64,000 nt of DNA from Prorocentrum cordatum. Its lineage: Eukaryota > Sar > Dinophyceae > Prorocentrales > Prorocentraceae. The stretch is taken from contig CAUYUJ010017827.1 of assembly GCA_963575745.1 (NCBI GenBank), positions 152,501 to 216,500 of the forward strand, given 5' to 3'. Positions 1 to 12,239 of this stretch are shown in pieces (position 1 is the stretch's first letter; the number at the start of each line of letters is the position of its first letter). The notes under the pieces were generated by a model. It saw only the letters and a program-made list of their open reading frames with translations, searched no databases and was not told the origin of the DNA. The position numbers and the translations under genes are program-made.

Positions 1-181
1 CGATCCGTGGCCCCATAGGACCCCTGTGCCACTGGCCGCACGCGCCACGCACACCAATTTCGGCACCATGCAGGGCTCAGGGCTCAGGAACTCCAGGGAC
101 CCGACGCCGCAGGAGGACGATCCATGGTGCGACGTTCGTCGCCCAAGGGTTCCCAGCCCAAAGAATGTCGCCGCAACCACT

Positions 182-424
182 TTGGCTGAAACCAGGCCTC
201 CTCCTGGGGACTCCTGGGGCCTCCTTTTGGGGCCTCCTCCTGGGGCCTCCTCCTGGGGCCTCTTGGGGCCTCCTCCTGCAGGGGCCTCCTGGGGCCTCCG
301 CCTGGGGCCTCCGCCTGGGGCCTCCTCCTGGGGCCTCCTCCTGGAGCCTCCTCCTAAGGCCTCCTCCCGGGGCCTCCTGGGGCCTCCTCCTGGGGCTTCC
401 GCCCTCGGGCGACCTGGGACCTCC
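182..424 (+). repeat. GGGGCCTCCTCCT-type minisatellite
   Basis: About 20 imperfect units of GGGGCCTCC or CTCCTGGGGC run head to tail. Open frames on both strands here are proline/glycine/leucine-rich products of the repeat, so none is called as a gene. Confidence 0.85.
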
Positions 425-539
425 TATCGACACTCCCGCAACAATCAGCGAATTAGTCGAGACGTCCTCCAAGTTCTTGCGCGCGGGACGCGGCGCGCGC
501 GAGACATCCTCGAAATTCCTGCGCGCGCGACGCTCATCT

Positions 540-880
540 CTGCAGCGTTGCCTTTCATATCCCACGCAGCCGCTCATATTCCTCAGCGCGTTTCATTTCT
601 GTCCATATCCGTTCAGTTTTCTGCGCGCTTGATGTCAGTTCCTACATCTGGCGCGGCATGGCATCTCTCGGCTGTGAGCTTGATATCATCGCGGCCCTTC
701 GTATGTCAACAGCGCGTTTGATTTTAGCGTCGCCTTTCATATCTCCCAGCGAATTTGATTGCAGCGGTGGCGGGCGCTTCCACTCAGATCTCTCAACGAA
801 TTTGATTGCAGCGGCGGTCGGCTCTTCATTTCATATCTCTCAGCGAGTTTGATTGCAGCTGCGGTCAATCGCATTGCGTT
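540..880 (+). repeat. 47-bp tandem repeat and degenerate upstream units
   Basis: The core AATTTGATTGCAGCGG recurs, and units starting with ATCTC lie at 741, 788 and 835, exactly 47 bases apart. More degenerate units (TTTCATATC, CAGCGCG) extend upstream to about 540. No coding function is supported. Confidence 0.8.
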
Positions 881-1059
881 CGCTGCGGTGAAGCTGCAGC
901 TTCATTCCATCTGTGGCGCCGCGCGCTCCCCCCCCCAAAAAAAAAAAAAACACTCGCCCTCGAGAAGGCCCCGTATGAGACCCTCAGGGCCCTGCAGGCC
1001 CCCTCAGGGCCCAGAGAGGCGACAGCGAGCACGCTTGCTGCAGTGCCCCGACAACCGAA

Positions 1060-1240
1060 GCTAACCTGGTTAGCCTGGTTAGCCTAAGTGGTATAACCTG
1101 GTTAGCCTACCTGGGCTAACCTGGTAAGCGCTAAGTGGGCTAAGTGGATAACCGGGTTAGGGCTAACCACTTATCTAAGCCAGGCTAACCACACTATAGC
1201 CAACTTAGCTAACCTACTTAGGTAAGCGCAACCCAACCAA
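1060..1240 (+). repeat. TTAGCCTGG-type short tandem repeat
   Basis: About 15 imperfect units of GCTAACCTGGTTAGCC in both orientations, giving overlapping small inverted repeats. Nothing gene-like is present. Confidence 0.75.
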
Positions 1241-1778
1241 TATAGTAATGTGCCAACCGAGAGCTAAGCAGGGCGACGGCCTCAGTCGCGCCACCCTGCC
1301 AAAGGGATGGCAGGGCAGAGGGCGACGACCTCTCATGGGATGAAGAAGGGCCGCCATCCCCCGGAGGCAAAGACGGCCATCTTGGGGGCGACCGTCCAAT
1401 CCAGAGTGAGAGGGGGACGGCATTGCTGCAGCCCCCCTCGAGCGGGCCGCCCCGGCCCCCCCGCGCGCCCCGGGCGCGGCCCTGGGCGCGGCAGGGGGGC
1501 GGGGCGGGGCTGCGTTTGAGCCGAACGCGCGCGGGTCGGTCGTCGCTGTCGTTAATGTCGTCGTTTTCGCGCGCGCCCCCCCCCCCCCTCTCCGTCGCCC
1601 CCTCTTGCCCCCTGCCGCCCGCTGCGCCCCCTGCTTCCTTCCTCTCTCCCTCTCTCCCTCTCTCTCTTTCTCTCCCTCCCTCTCTCTCTCTCTCTCTCTG
1701 TTTCTCTCCTTCCTCTCTCTCTCTCTCTCTCCTCTTTTTTTTTTCTCTCTCTCTCTCTCTCTCTCTCTCCCTCCCTCC

Positions 1779-1813
<35 letters not shown>

Positions 1814-2600
1814 GATTCAGCTTTTCCCCTCCCGCTTGCCGCTGCCTCTCTTTCCTTGCCCCCTCCTCCCCCCCCTCCCTCTGCTGCTTCCTCTCCCCCT
1901 CTTTCCGGGGGCCAGGGCCGCGACCTGGGGCCTCCTTTCCCGGGCCGCGGCCCTGGCCCCCAGTGCCGGGGCCGCAACCCGAGGTCTCGCGCCCCCGGGC
2001 CGCAACCCGAGGCCCCCTTCCCTGGGCCGCTCACGCGCGCGGTTTACGCGTGCGCGGCTGCCCGGCGCACGCGCTCCAGCGTGCGCGAGGGCGCTGGAAC
2101 ACCCCGGGCCCGCGAGGGCGCGCCCTGGAGACGCTGCAGCGACGCCCCCGCGCGTGCCCGCCCGCGCGCAGGCCCGAAACGCCGCTTTGTAGGAGGCTTG
2201 CAGGGGCGCCTGGCGGATCAAGCCCTGGACAAAAGCGGCCAAGACGCCGCGCGGCAGGCCCGCGGAGAAGCTGCGGGGCAGGCGCATTGGGAACGAATGG
2301 GAAAACGCACCTCGGGACACGCTGCGACCTCAAGCAAGGCGCTGCGGGGATGCCTGTCCGGAAGCCTCGGAGAGGATCTGGCGTGGCCCTGCCGGCTGGC
2401 TGCTTCTCTGACAACTCTCTTCGCGCGGAGCTATCCGGGAACCAACAACTTGTCGAGAGACAACGTTGGTTTTCTCTACTTAGCTCGGGCTGCAGGCAAG
2501 CTACGAACTCACATGTAGACCAGGCGCCAACGCTCGCAAAGCCAGAATCGCCCCTTCCGGTGAAAGCAAGCTGCGGAGCCCGGCGGGAGACCCATACAAG
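1241..2600. other. No gene seen; GC-rich DNA with a CT/TA microsatellite
   Basis: A very GC-rich stretch surrounds an interrupted CT microsatellite at 1638-1798 that ends in a short TA run (1799-1814). Long open frames on both strands are serine/leucine- or arginine/glutamate-rich translations of these sequences. None shows a recognisable domain. Confidence 0.6.
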
Positions 2601-4930
2601 GGGTGGACGTTGAAACGATTTGTCGAACCTCTCACAATCTCTCACAATCTCAAAAAAAGCTTGAAGTCGGTTTCCCCGCAGCGTTTTCTCTGCACCTACG
2701 GGCCTGGGAACTTCACTGGCAGACGCAGCATAACTGGGTGCGGGCGGTGAAACGTCAACCAGGCCACCGCCGGGGACCTCGTAGAGCTCCGTACACACAT
2801 ATAACAGCGCTGTCAATGCGGACAACGAGCTCCCTGGGATACCAGCTTGAACTCGGAAAACACTTGGGGTCTCGACGGAAAGTCAGTCCCGCAAAAGTTT
2901 CTGCGCTACAGAGAACAAATAATTGCCCAGCGAACGCGACAGACACTATTCCAGTTGCAGAGGAACGTCACCCCCGAAACGAATTGCCAAATCTCCGATA
3001 ATTGTTTGAACATTGTTATTCCACAAAAAACTGACATCTGATATGTTAAAAACCGGTCTCTGGCAGTGAACCGACAGAAATATTGCAGCTACAGCCCCGA
3101 GAGCTTCACCAGCGAGCGCAGCGCGATCCAATGCTCAGTAGAACAAACTATAGGATTGCCAAGCGAATTTTCGAATCTCCCACAATCCTCCAAAAACCGC
3201 ACAATGAATGTTTCATGACTACTTGGAGTCGGCGCCTTCACACGTTGATGGCAGCTGAGGACCTGAAAACTTCACGGGCAGACGCGGCATAACCGACTAC
3301 AGGTGTGAAACATACTAATTCTCAAAACGAAACGCGGAATCTCTTCCAATGTTCGCCGAGACGACCGAACAATCCCACATTGCCCGCCCTGGCCGGGTCC
3401 GTCAACTAGCGCCACCCTGCGCCCGAATTGCTCTAGCTCATCGCACCGAAGAACTCCACGACGTACCTACTACAGGTGGTCAAATACGTTTGTCTCGAAA
3501 CGAACTATGAAATATCTCAGAATGTTCGCCCAGTCGGCCCAAAATTATCACTGGGTGCCGGCGATGAGCCGCCGCCCAGGCTACCGCCGGGGACCTCGCA
3601 GAGCTCCTTGCACACAGCAGTGCTGTCAATGCGGACAGTCAGCCCCCTGGAAGTGAATCGATATGAGCATTGCAGTTACAGCCCTGACACATTCACCAGC
3701 AAATGCAGCGCGATCCAACGCTCAGTAGAAGCACCTTGGACCCCCAAGCGACCTGCCAAATCTCTCCCCATATCACGAATACCACAATGCATTTTTTAAA
3801 TTTCAACTTGGCGGCGCGTCCCCTATGTCTTTTCATGATAATACTACACCTACGGACCTGGGCAACTGGGTGCCGGCGGTGAACCGTCAACCAGGCTACC
3901 GCCGGGGACCTCGTAGAGCTTCTAACACACATAACAGTGCGTCAGTGCGGACAGTAAGCCCCCTGGAATATGAGCTTCAAAACTCAAGAGAAACAACAGC
4001 TTGAGGGTCTAACGGGAAGGCAGTCACACGAAGAGTTTTGAATAATACAGCAGCTAGATACCTAATAATTTGCGAACGAACGCACCAGGAACTACTCCAG
4101 TTGCAGAGAAACTGGCCTCCCCAAGCGAATCACCAAATTTCTTATAATCTCTACAAGACCTGTAGTTTCTTCAATACTTGCAGCGTTTCAGGTCGGCCCC
4201 TGGCAGTGAATCGAACGAAACATTGCAGCTGCAGCCATGGGACTTGCAACAGCAAAGGCAGCGCGATCCAATGCTCAGTAAAGTAATCTGGGATTTCAAA
4301 ACGAATGGTCCAATCTTTCAAAACCCCCGAAAATCGCAGAATGGAGTGTTCATGTTCACTTGAAGTCGGTTCCGCCATTCTTGTATATATACACAGCTGT
4401 ACAAACATAGTGATATGTATATATACCTATTCATATATATCTTATTATAATAATACTATATATATGTATAATATATGATGATATATCAATGTTATATATA
4501 ACATATATATATGTACATATATGTATATATGACTGCAGCTACAGACCTGAAACATTCGCTGGCAAACGCAGCATAGGCTACTACAGGTGCAAAAAGACAC
4601 TGGTTCTCAGAACGAACTGCCAAATCAAATCTCTCACAATATTTCTCCAACCGACCCAAAATCCGCACATTGTCCGCCCTGGACGGGTCCGTCAACTAGC
4701 TCCACCCCGCGCCGGGATTCCTCTAGCTCACCACGCCGAAGCTCTACGAGGTATTTATACGCAAACGCTGCATAACCTACTACACATGAGAAGAATGCGT
4801 TTTCCCGAAGACGAACTATCAAATCTCTCACTGTATTCGCCCAACTGGCCCAAACTTCGCACATTGTCCACCCTGGCCAGGTCCGTCAACTAGCTCCACC
4901 CCGCGCTGGAATTCCTCTAGCTCAGCGCGC
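2600..4930. repeat. Degenerate complex repeat array
   Basis: At least three modules recur in diverged form. One contains CAGCGCGATCCAATGCTCAG (about 3118, 3706, 4260). One contains AACCAGGCTACCGCCGGGGA (about 2757, 3578, 3887). One contains CAAATCTCTCACAAT with CACATTGTCCGCCCTGG and GGGTCCGTCAACTAG (about 3375, 4620-4700, 4815-4890). Spacing is irregular (roughly 300-820 bases), so this is a scrambled array rather than a clean satellite. Short open frames are interrupted within each unit. Confidence 0.7.
4381..4530. repeat. TATA-rich microsatellite
   Basis: About 150 bases of mixed TATA and TATG repeats form the most AT-rich point of the window, inside the complex array. There is no evidence that it acts as a promoter. 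Confidence 0.8.
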
Positions 4931-5044
4931 GCGAGGATGTGCGGTTTCACGGAAACGGCTTGGCAGCTCCTGAGCTTGCCCGCAGTTCGAGTTCATTTGA
5001 GTCAACCACCCACGCAAGACAGTACACGACTCAAGTTGAACAGT

Positions 5045-5565
5045 GTTTGAAGAATGGTTGCCAATCTTAAGAAGCTTTCGCCGCGTGTAGAGCATGATCG
5101 TCTCATGTCGAATGATGTGTTTGACAGCTTGGTAGCTGTTTGCGCAGAGTGCAAGGAGTTTGTCGTTCGCAGCTCGGGTAGCAGACCGGTCTCAGGCGTC
5201 TCGATACTCCAGACTAGCGATTTGACATTTTCCCTCACAGCTCCGCAGCCTGCCAACAGTTCGACTGAAATGAAGAAGATCAACATCGCCTCTCAAACAT
5301 TTGAAGAGTGCAAATAGTTGTTCGGTCGCAGCTCTGGTGGCAGACCAATCTGAAGCGTCTAGAGACTTGTTAGACTAGCGCTGCTGATCATTTGCTGTCG
5401 ATTGGCGTGTTTTTCTGCTCGCCTCCAGCTCGAATAAATTGAAGAAGCAAACATCGCCTCGCAGAGTGCAAATAGTTTTCCTGTCGCAGCTCTGGTAGCA
5501 AACCGATCTCAGACGTCTCGATACTGTAGACGAACGCTCCTGATCATTTCCTGTCGGGAGGTGCG
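5045..5565 (+). repeat. About 155-bp tandem repeat, three units
   Basis: The segment CGCAGCTC(G/T)GGTAGCAGACC followed by GTCTCGATACT occurs at about 5170, 5327 and 5484, giving a period near 156. A short frame at 5054-5317 starts upstream and runs into the first unit, so I do not call it a gene. Confidence 0.75.
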
Positions 5566-5689
5566 CATCTCAGCACCGTGGCTCAGCTATAGCTCAAGTT
5601 AAATACAGAAAAAGACAACATCGTCTCTCGAAACAGCTTGCAGACCTGCCCAACCGCGCGCGTCGTCACATCGACGTCGTCTGGAAGCG

Positions 5690-5880
5690 CCTCCGCCCCC
5701 CTCCCTCCGCCCCCCCCGCCCCGCCCCCCCGCGCCGCGCGCCGCCCCCGCGCCGCCCCGCCCCCGCCCCGCCCCCGCGCTGCCAGCCCCGTCGCCCTCAC
5801 CCCAGCCCCCCCCCCCCCGCCACGTCGCCGCCCCCGCGCCCCCCCCCCCCCCGCGCCCCCCGCCCCCCGCCACGGGCGCG
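5690..5880 (+). repeat. C-rich low-complexity tract
   Basis: A C-rich strand holds several runs of 7-12 Cs and CCGCCCC units. Translations are poly-proline or poly-glycine and are not accepted as genes. The next 370 bases (to about 6250) hold nothing recognised. Confidence 0.85.
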
Positions 5881-6249
5881 CTGACAGCGCAGCCGAACCT
5901 ATAAGGGGTCAGCGAAGTTGACTTCGAACCAGAGTAAACAAACCACGAAGCTGCCTACTATATGGCGCACAAAGGGCGAGGCGTAGCGTCGCGCATTTGT
6001 CACGAGCAAAATGCGTACATATCCGCATGTTTCGCTTGCGGCTGTCGCATTAAAGCTCATCCCCGCCTTGCCATTCCTCTTGGTCCTTCGCATTCTCCTC
6101 GTGGTGCAACATCTTTTGGAGAACCTGTTTTTACCTAACAGCGAAGACTGATAGGTTTCTAATAATCTCAAAAGAGAGGAGCAAATGACTCCACAGGGGG
6201 GTCTGGGCGGGTGCCGGACAGGGTGCCGCAAAAGTCGTTTTTAGCCAAC

Positions 6250-6620
6250 AGTCACACACTTCGTGCTCTTCGACTTCCCACAACTCCATTCCTGGGCCAC
6301 GATTTGAATGCGCCCGGATCAACTGTAGCCCTTACGTGTTCTTTTCGAGTTCCCAAACTCCAGTCCTGGCATGATTTTGAACTGCCCGTAGCACTGTAGG
6401 CCACTTCGGGTCGAGTTCCCCAGAACTCCATTCCTGGGCATGATTTTGAATCTTGGAGCCAACTTTAGGTCACTTCGTGGTCTTTCGAGCTCCCACAACT
6501 CGAGTCCTGGGCATGATTGTTGAATGCCCGGAGCCATGTAGGCCCTGTAGGCCCACTTCGTGTTCTTCTGCTCTTCGAGTTCCACTAACTCCATTCCCCT
6601 GGCCAATTTTGAATGCTGAG
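6250..6620 (+). repeat. 70-90-bp tandem repeat, five units
   Basis: Five imperfect units contain CACTTCGTG, then TTCGAGTTCCC, then AACTCCATTCCTGGGCATGA, then TTTTGAATGCCCGGAG. They abut the GAGGCT minisatellite directly. Confidence 0.8.
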
Positions 6621-7930
6621 CAGGCTGAGGCTGAGGCTGATGCATGCTGAGGCTGAGGCAGGCTGATGCTGAGGCCGAGGCTGCAGGCAGACTGAGGCTG
6701 AGGCTGAAGCAGGCTGAGGCTGAGGCTGAGGCAGGCCAAGGCTGAGGCTGAGGCTGAGGCAGGCTGATGCTGATGCAGGCTGAGGCTGAGGCTGAGGCTG
6801 ATGCAGGCTGAGGCTGAGGCAGGCTGAGGCCGAGGCCGACGGCAGACTGAGGCTGAGGCTGAAGCAGGCCGAGGCTGAGGCAGAGGCAGGCTGAGGCTGA
6901 GGCTGAGGCAGGCTGAGCTGAGGCTGAGGCTGAGGCTGAGGCAGGCTGAGGCTGAGGCAGGCTGAGGCTGAGGCCGAGGCTGAAGGCAGACTGAGGCTGA
7001 GGCTGAAGCAGGCTGAGGCTGAAGGCTGAGGCAGGCTGAGGCTGAGGCTAAGGCAGGCTGAGGCTGAGGCAGGCTGAGCTGAGGCTGAGGCTGAGGCTGA
7101 GGCAGGCTGAGGCTGAGGCAGGCTGAGGCTGAGCTGAAGGCAAGGTTGAAGAGCTGCGGCTGAATCAGGCTGAGGCTGAGGCTGAGGCAGGCTGAGCTGA
7201 GGCTGAGGCTGAGGCTGAGGCAGGCTGAGGCTGAGGCAGGCTGAGGCTGAGGCCGAGGCTGCAGGCAGACTGAGGCTGAGGCTGAAGCAGGCTGAAGGCT
7301 GAGGCTTAGCAGGCTGAGGCCTGATGCTGAGGCGAGGCTGAGGCTGAGGCAGGCTGAGGCTGGCTGAGGCTGATGCAGGCTGGGCTGAGGCAGAGGAAGC
7401 TGAGGCGAACGTGGCAGGCTGAGGCTAAGGCTGAGGCTGATGCAGGCTGAGGCTGCGGCAGGCTGAGGCTGAGGCGGCGGCTGTAGGCAGACTGAGGCTG
7501 AGGCTGAAGCAGGCTGAGGCTGAGGCTGAGGCAGGCTGAGGCTGAGGCTGAGGCAGGCTGAGGCTGAGGCAGGCTGAGGCTGAGGCCGAGGCTGAAGGCA
7601 GACTGAGGCTGAGGCTGAAGCAGGCTGGGGCTGAGGCTGAGTCAGGCTGAGGCTGAGGCAGGCTGAGGCTGAGGCTGGAGTGATGCAGGTAGAGCTGAGG
7701 CTGTGGCAGGCTGTGGGGCTGAGGCCGAGGCCGGGGAGCCGGGCCGACGGCAGACTGAGGCTGAGGCTGAAGCAGGTGAGGTGAGGCTGTGAGCTGAGGC
7801 CGAGGCTGACGGCAGACTGATGCTGAGGCTGAAGCAGGCTGAGGCTGAGGCTGAGGCAGGCTGAGGCTGAGGCAGGCTGATGCTGAGGCAGGCTGAGGCT
7901 GAGGCTGAGGCTGAGGCTGATGCAGGCTGA
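6620..7930 (+). repeat. 1.3-kb GAGGCT hexanucleotide minisatellite
   Basis: Imperfect GAGGCT/GAGGCAGGCT units run for 1.3 kb. A higher-order motif, GGCAGACTGAGGCTGAGGCT, recurs at irregular intervals. The minus strand stays open for about 500 codons, but the product is only Ser/Leu/Ala/Gln/Pro low complexity and has no domain. Confidence 0.9.
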
Positions 7931-8129
7931 GGCTGTGACTGCGACTGTCGTTGCCGCTGCGACTGTCATCGCGAATGCGACTACGACTGCGAGAACAGCA
8001 GAATTCTACAACTGGATTCTCATCTGAATATTAAGGGGAATGCTTCCAGAGATGCTCCTACACATCGCTGTTCGGTTGCTTTGCCGGGACATGTTGTTCT
8101 CATTACTAATATGTTGGGCAGCGGCTGTT

Positions 8130-8560
8130 ACCTGGGGGGGGGGGGGGCAGCGGGCAACGGCGGCGGCGGCCGCGGCGTGTGCGCGCCAGGGTGCGCCCGC
8201 GCCATCGGCGCATCAATTGCCCGCGCGCGCTGCAACCCCTGCGCGCGCGACAATGCCAAATGCACTCGCGCGAGACAACGCCGCCCGAGCGCGCCACAAC
8301 GCTTCGGAAAACCACAGCAGCCGCGTGCACAACGCCAACGCGTCGCCCATGTACGCCGCCAAATCTGCGCATGCTGCTGCAACTGTGCGCGCAACAGCGC
8401 TTGCGTGCACCACATTGCCCGCGCGTGCCGGAGCGCTCGCGCACACCGCAACGCCTGCTTGCACCGCAGAACCACGCGCGTCACAGCGCCTGCGAGCACG
8501 CCACAATGCTTCCGCGCACCACAGCGCCAGTTCACAACAAAAACGCGCGAGCACAACGCC
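8130..8560 (+). repeat. Degenerate GCGCGC-ACAACGC minisatellite
   Basis: Repeated CGCGCGCxACAACGC and CACCACAGCGCC units produce arginine/alanine/histidine-rich frames on both strands. No domain is visible. Confidence 0.6.
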
Positions 8561-11500
8561 GTACCTGCTGAGAGGAGGGGGGCCCGCCCTCCACCCCAAA
8601 AAGACGCACACTCGCCGGCGTTGCTCGGGAAAGGGGCGGGCCGGTGGCAGGCGTCGCCCGCCAGAGAAACAACAACAGAACATATGCTCTCTTGGGGAGA
8701 AACATTCGAACGCAACTTGGGGAGATTAGCGCTCAGAGGTCGCGCCCAAGGAGACCGACAGAAGAATTGCGTCGCACCGCCCAGGCCACGCAAGGTTGGG
8801 TCATCGTGTCATGTTGGCTCAATGTGGGCATCTCGGCTCGGGGCGTCGCTCCGCGCGTTACTTCCTCCGCGCTTCGGCTCAGCGTGCGATTTGAAGAGTC
8901 CGAAGGGGTCTGTGCGGAGCGCGTCGTCAAATGCCGCGTCGTGCTCAATTCGAGCCGGCGTTGCAATTTCATTGTCGCCCACGGGCGCTTCTCGGACTGA
9001 AGCCCTTCGCCAGGCCGCTGGCGCCTCTCTTCAGCGCGCGAGGGCGCGCCCCCAGGGGTCCCTCGCAGGAGCTCCCTGGCATCGCATCGGGGCTTGGAAC
9101 GTTGCCCCATTGAGCTGCGCGCCCCTGGCGGCCCTCGCCGCCATAGCAGCGCTGCGGGAGAAAAAAAAGGGGGGGCGAGCGAGCGGCCTCGGGCTGGCAG
9201 CCGCTCCTCATTCTCAGACCGCCACTGAACCTCGCAACGACGCACTTGCCACGACATCGGCTGCAAACAACATAGAACTCCAACTTTGAAAAATAATATG
9301 CGATGTGGTCGCATGGTGGAATGCACGAAGAATCTACTGCATCACGTGCTCCTGCCGCGGCAGCCGCAGCTGCAGCGGCGCTTTCGCCACCCCCCGGGGG
9401 GCCGACGAGATCGTCTACGCCGCCGCCGCCTCAGGGGGGTCGCTGCAAGCGCCATCACCCTCAAGAACAAAAAACACCATCAGACTAGTCTTTTAGACTC
9501 GGCCCCGTCATGGAAAACATCGGGGTCGGCATCGCCGCCGTCGTCGACGTTCCCATCGTCGATGGCATTGCCGGCGTAATGAACAAGGTCCATAGTCCAT
9601 CCGATTGTTCTGTCACGCTGGTGCCCCGCCAGAGGACCCCTCGCGATGAGCGTCTGCCCATCTCCCTGCTCGCGCGGGCGCGCGCTGCACAGCGCTAGCT
9701 TGGGGGCCCTGCAACCGACTACTCCCTCGCCCTGGGGCAATCGAAACCGGGCCACCTCCCAGCGCAAACTCTCGTCGAGACAACTGAGCCCCAGCCGGCA
9801 AGTGGAAGCTCTCAACGCCGATGTGAGAAAACGCCCCCTGCGCGACAGCCAGGTAAACTTGGCGGCTTTAGCTAAACAGCGATGCCCAAAACAATTGGAT
9901 ATACATGAGAAGCATGTGCTGGATATACGCATGTAAAACCATCACGCCCCCAGAAAGACTGCATTTATGCCAGGCGGGCACTCGGCTCCTTATGGGCAGG
10001 GTGGAACAGGGGTGCCGGCGAACAATACAGCGAAGCTTCCAAGTTGAAGAGCTCGTCGGTCATCTGCGGCGCGCGCGGATGTCCTCGCGGCCATGCGAAC
10101 GCTGTCGCCCATGACTTTCCAGCGGCTCCCTGCCCCGCCCTTGCGCGCGCAGGCCCCAGCCGCGAAGCGCGCGGAGTCGCGGCGCGCCTTCGCGGGGAGA
10201 GCCCTCCTCCACATCCTCCCCAGCCATTGGCCGCCCCCCCAGCTCCGAGAATGCGCGCCCCGATTGCCGGCGCACCGATGGGCTCAGAGTTGACGGGCCT
10301 CAGAGGGCGTTCACCTGCTGCGTCGCGGCATGCAGGCTTGAGCCTCAAACGCGCGACACTGCGGACAGGCCGGCACTGCGCCCAGGAAATCATGGCAGAG
10401 AGCAGCGCCATGGTCTGGGTCATCCTGGCACTGCGTCAGCGCATGGCGGCGCAGTACAGTTACGGCGGTCGAAGTGGGGCACTCTGTCGCGAAACAAGCC
10501 TCCAGGTCCACGGCGCGCTCCCAACCGTTGCCGCCAGGGACAGGCGACTGCGCGCATGCTGGTTGATGTGCAATTGGGGAAGGGCCACCAAGCAACGCTT
10601 GCTGGGCGAGCCTGCGGGCGACCTCATTCCCCCGCCGCTGCCTCTTAGCTGCGCGGGCGACCTCCTTATCGGAAGCCCTGGTCGCGGCGTTGCCCAAGCG
10701 ACGATGATCCGTGTCCGTGGCGGCCCGACCCCTCGCGAGCAACTGTCCGAGCTCCTCGGGGTCTGCTTGCCGTGCGTCTCCGACAGTGTGCGCGCGTCCT
10801 TCACTTCGGGATGGTCCGCCACGAAGACTCGCCATGCGCCGCCACCTCCGCGCCTCATCTCGCTGCTGGCCTGATCATGGCGGCCAGCCGCGCCAGGCCC
10901 AGCAGGTCCGCCCAGGTCGCCGCGGCCGTCGCCCGCCGCAGACTCAGGTTGCCGCGGAATGCGTAGCTTCCAACGCACTGGTATCAAACTATGCCGAAAG
11001 TACAGAAAGGCGCAAGCCAATCAGAGCATCCTCGCACGTCAAACCACGGTCCTTCCACGTGCCGATGAACGCCTTTAACCCATGGACACCGCATGCGAGT
11101 ATCGCGCGCGGTCTCTGCGGCGAAGGAGGCGCAACCCGGCGCGCGGAACGACCTGAGCAGCTTGAACGGGCAACCCCTGTGAGGGGCGCGCATCTCCTCA
11201 GTCAAGCGCAGGCGCGTGGCCGGCGCGCGGAATGCTTTGGCGCGCACGACCGCCCTAGCGCGCGCGGGCAATGCGTTTCGTGACTCTGCTGGCGACATGC
11301 GACGTGCCTTCCAAACCACCAGTGTAAAAAAGGCTTCAACGATGGCGCGTGGCCTTTGGACTGGGGTTTCGGGCGAACGCCAGAACGCATCCACTGATAA
11401 TTGCCCTTCACCGCGGTGGCGAGGAGAAGGCGTGCCATGCCGATGCTCAATCGGGCCACATCAGGACGTCGCAAGGTCTCCTCATAGTAACCACAGCAGA

Positions 11501-12239
11501 CAACATGCCGATGGGGAGAGATACGCGAACCATGAGCGACCAATGGGCCTCGAACGACCTTACCAGCCGATCAGTGATCCTCGCACTTCAAAATGCGCCG
11601 AACTGATTTTGGCGGCGCCACCATTGGCGGCGGCTCCAGCCTCGCAGCGGGCAATGGCCCCGTCGCCATCGGTCGTGACGGCGCGCGCCCTCCTGCAACA
11701 GGATCACGTGGACTAGCGCCCTCCGCCAGGGCGCAGCGATCATCCGCGGCCGCGCCGAGGGGCGCTGGTTGGGCCCGTTTCCAAGTCTTCGTTATTATTA
11801 TATACATACACGCATGCATAAACAACGCTGGGGGCGTTTTTTTTTGTTGTTCTCTCTCTCTCTCCCTCCCGTTTTCCACTTTCGGGGTTGCGACCAACAG
11901 AAACGGGCGCAGACGGAGTGCCAGCACGGAGGGCGAAATTGCCCAAACGTGATCAGCGCTTGCCGGGAATCTGGAAACGCATTGGCAGTGTAACAACACA
12001 ATGGTTTCTTCTCTCTCTTTTTGTATACATTAAAAAAAAAGGCGCGGCAAAGCGCACCCCGGTTCCAGGTCTGAAAGCGGAAAGAAAACGGTCATTGAAA
12101 ACGAAAAACTGAGCTCAAAACTGACAGAAAACGGTGGCCCGCATCTGCAAAACGGAAAGAAAACGACAACGAAAACGAAAAGAAAACGTAGATCTGGAGA
12201 AAAAGAAAAAACCCAACGTTCTTAAGAACATCTAAGCCC
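8561..12239. other. No supported gene in this stretch
   Basis: GC-rich unique-looking DNA. Frames of 100-280 codons overlap on both strands (for example 10044-10874 plus and 10311-10835 minus) with no recognisable domain or conserved motif, so neither strand is preferred. Positions 12045-12215 are a purine-rich tract of GAAAACG-type units. Confidence 0.45.

Noticed and set aside
1423-2613. 396-codon plus-strand frame
   Set aside because: Covers a CT microsatellite and GC-rich DNA; opposite-strand frames are equally long; no recognisable motif.
6470-7969. 499-codon minus-strand frame
   Set aside because: Product of the GAGGCT hexamer, which cannot create stops in this phase.
8805-8825. Possible dinoflagellate spliced-leader relic (TTGGCTCAATG)
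   Set aside because: Only a short partial match, with no gene behind it; not better than chance.
8081-9289. 402-codon plus-strand frame
   Set aside because: First half is minisatellite; second half has no domain and is matched by long minus-strand frames.
10311-10835. 174-codon minus-strand frame with ordinary composition
   Set aside because: Tempting, but the plus strand is open for 276 codons over the same bases and neither shows a motif or splice signal.
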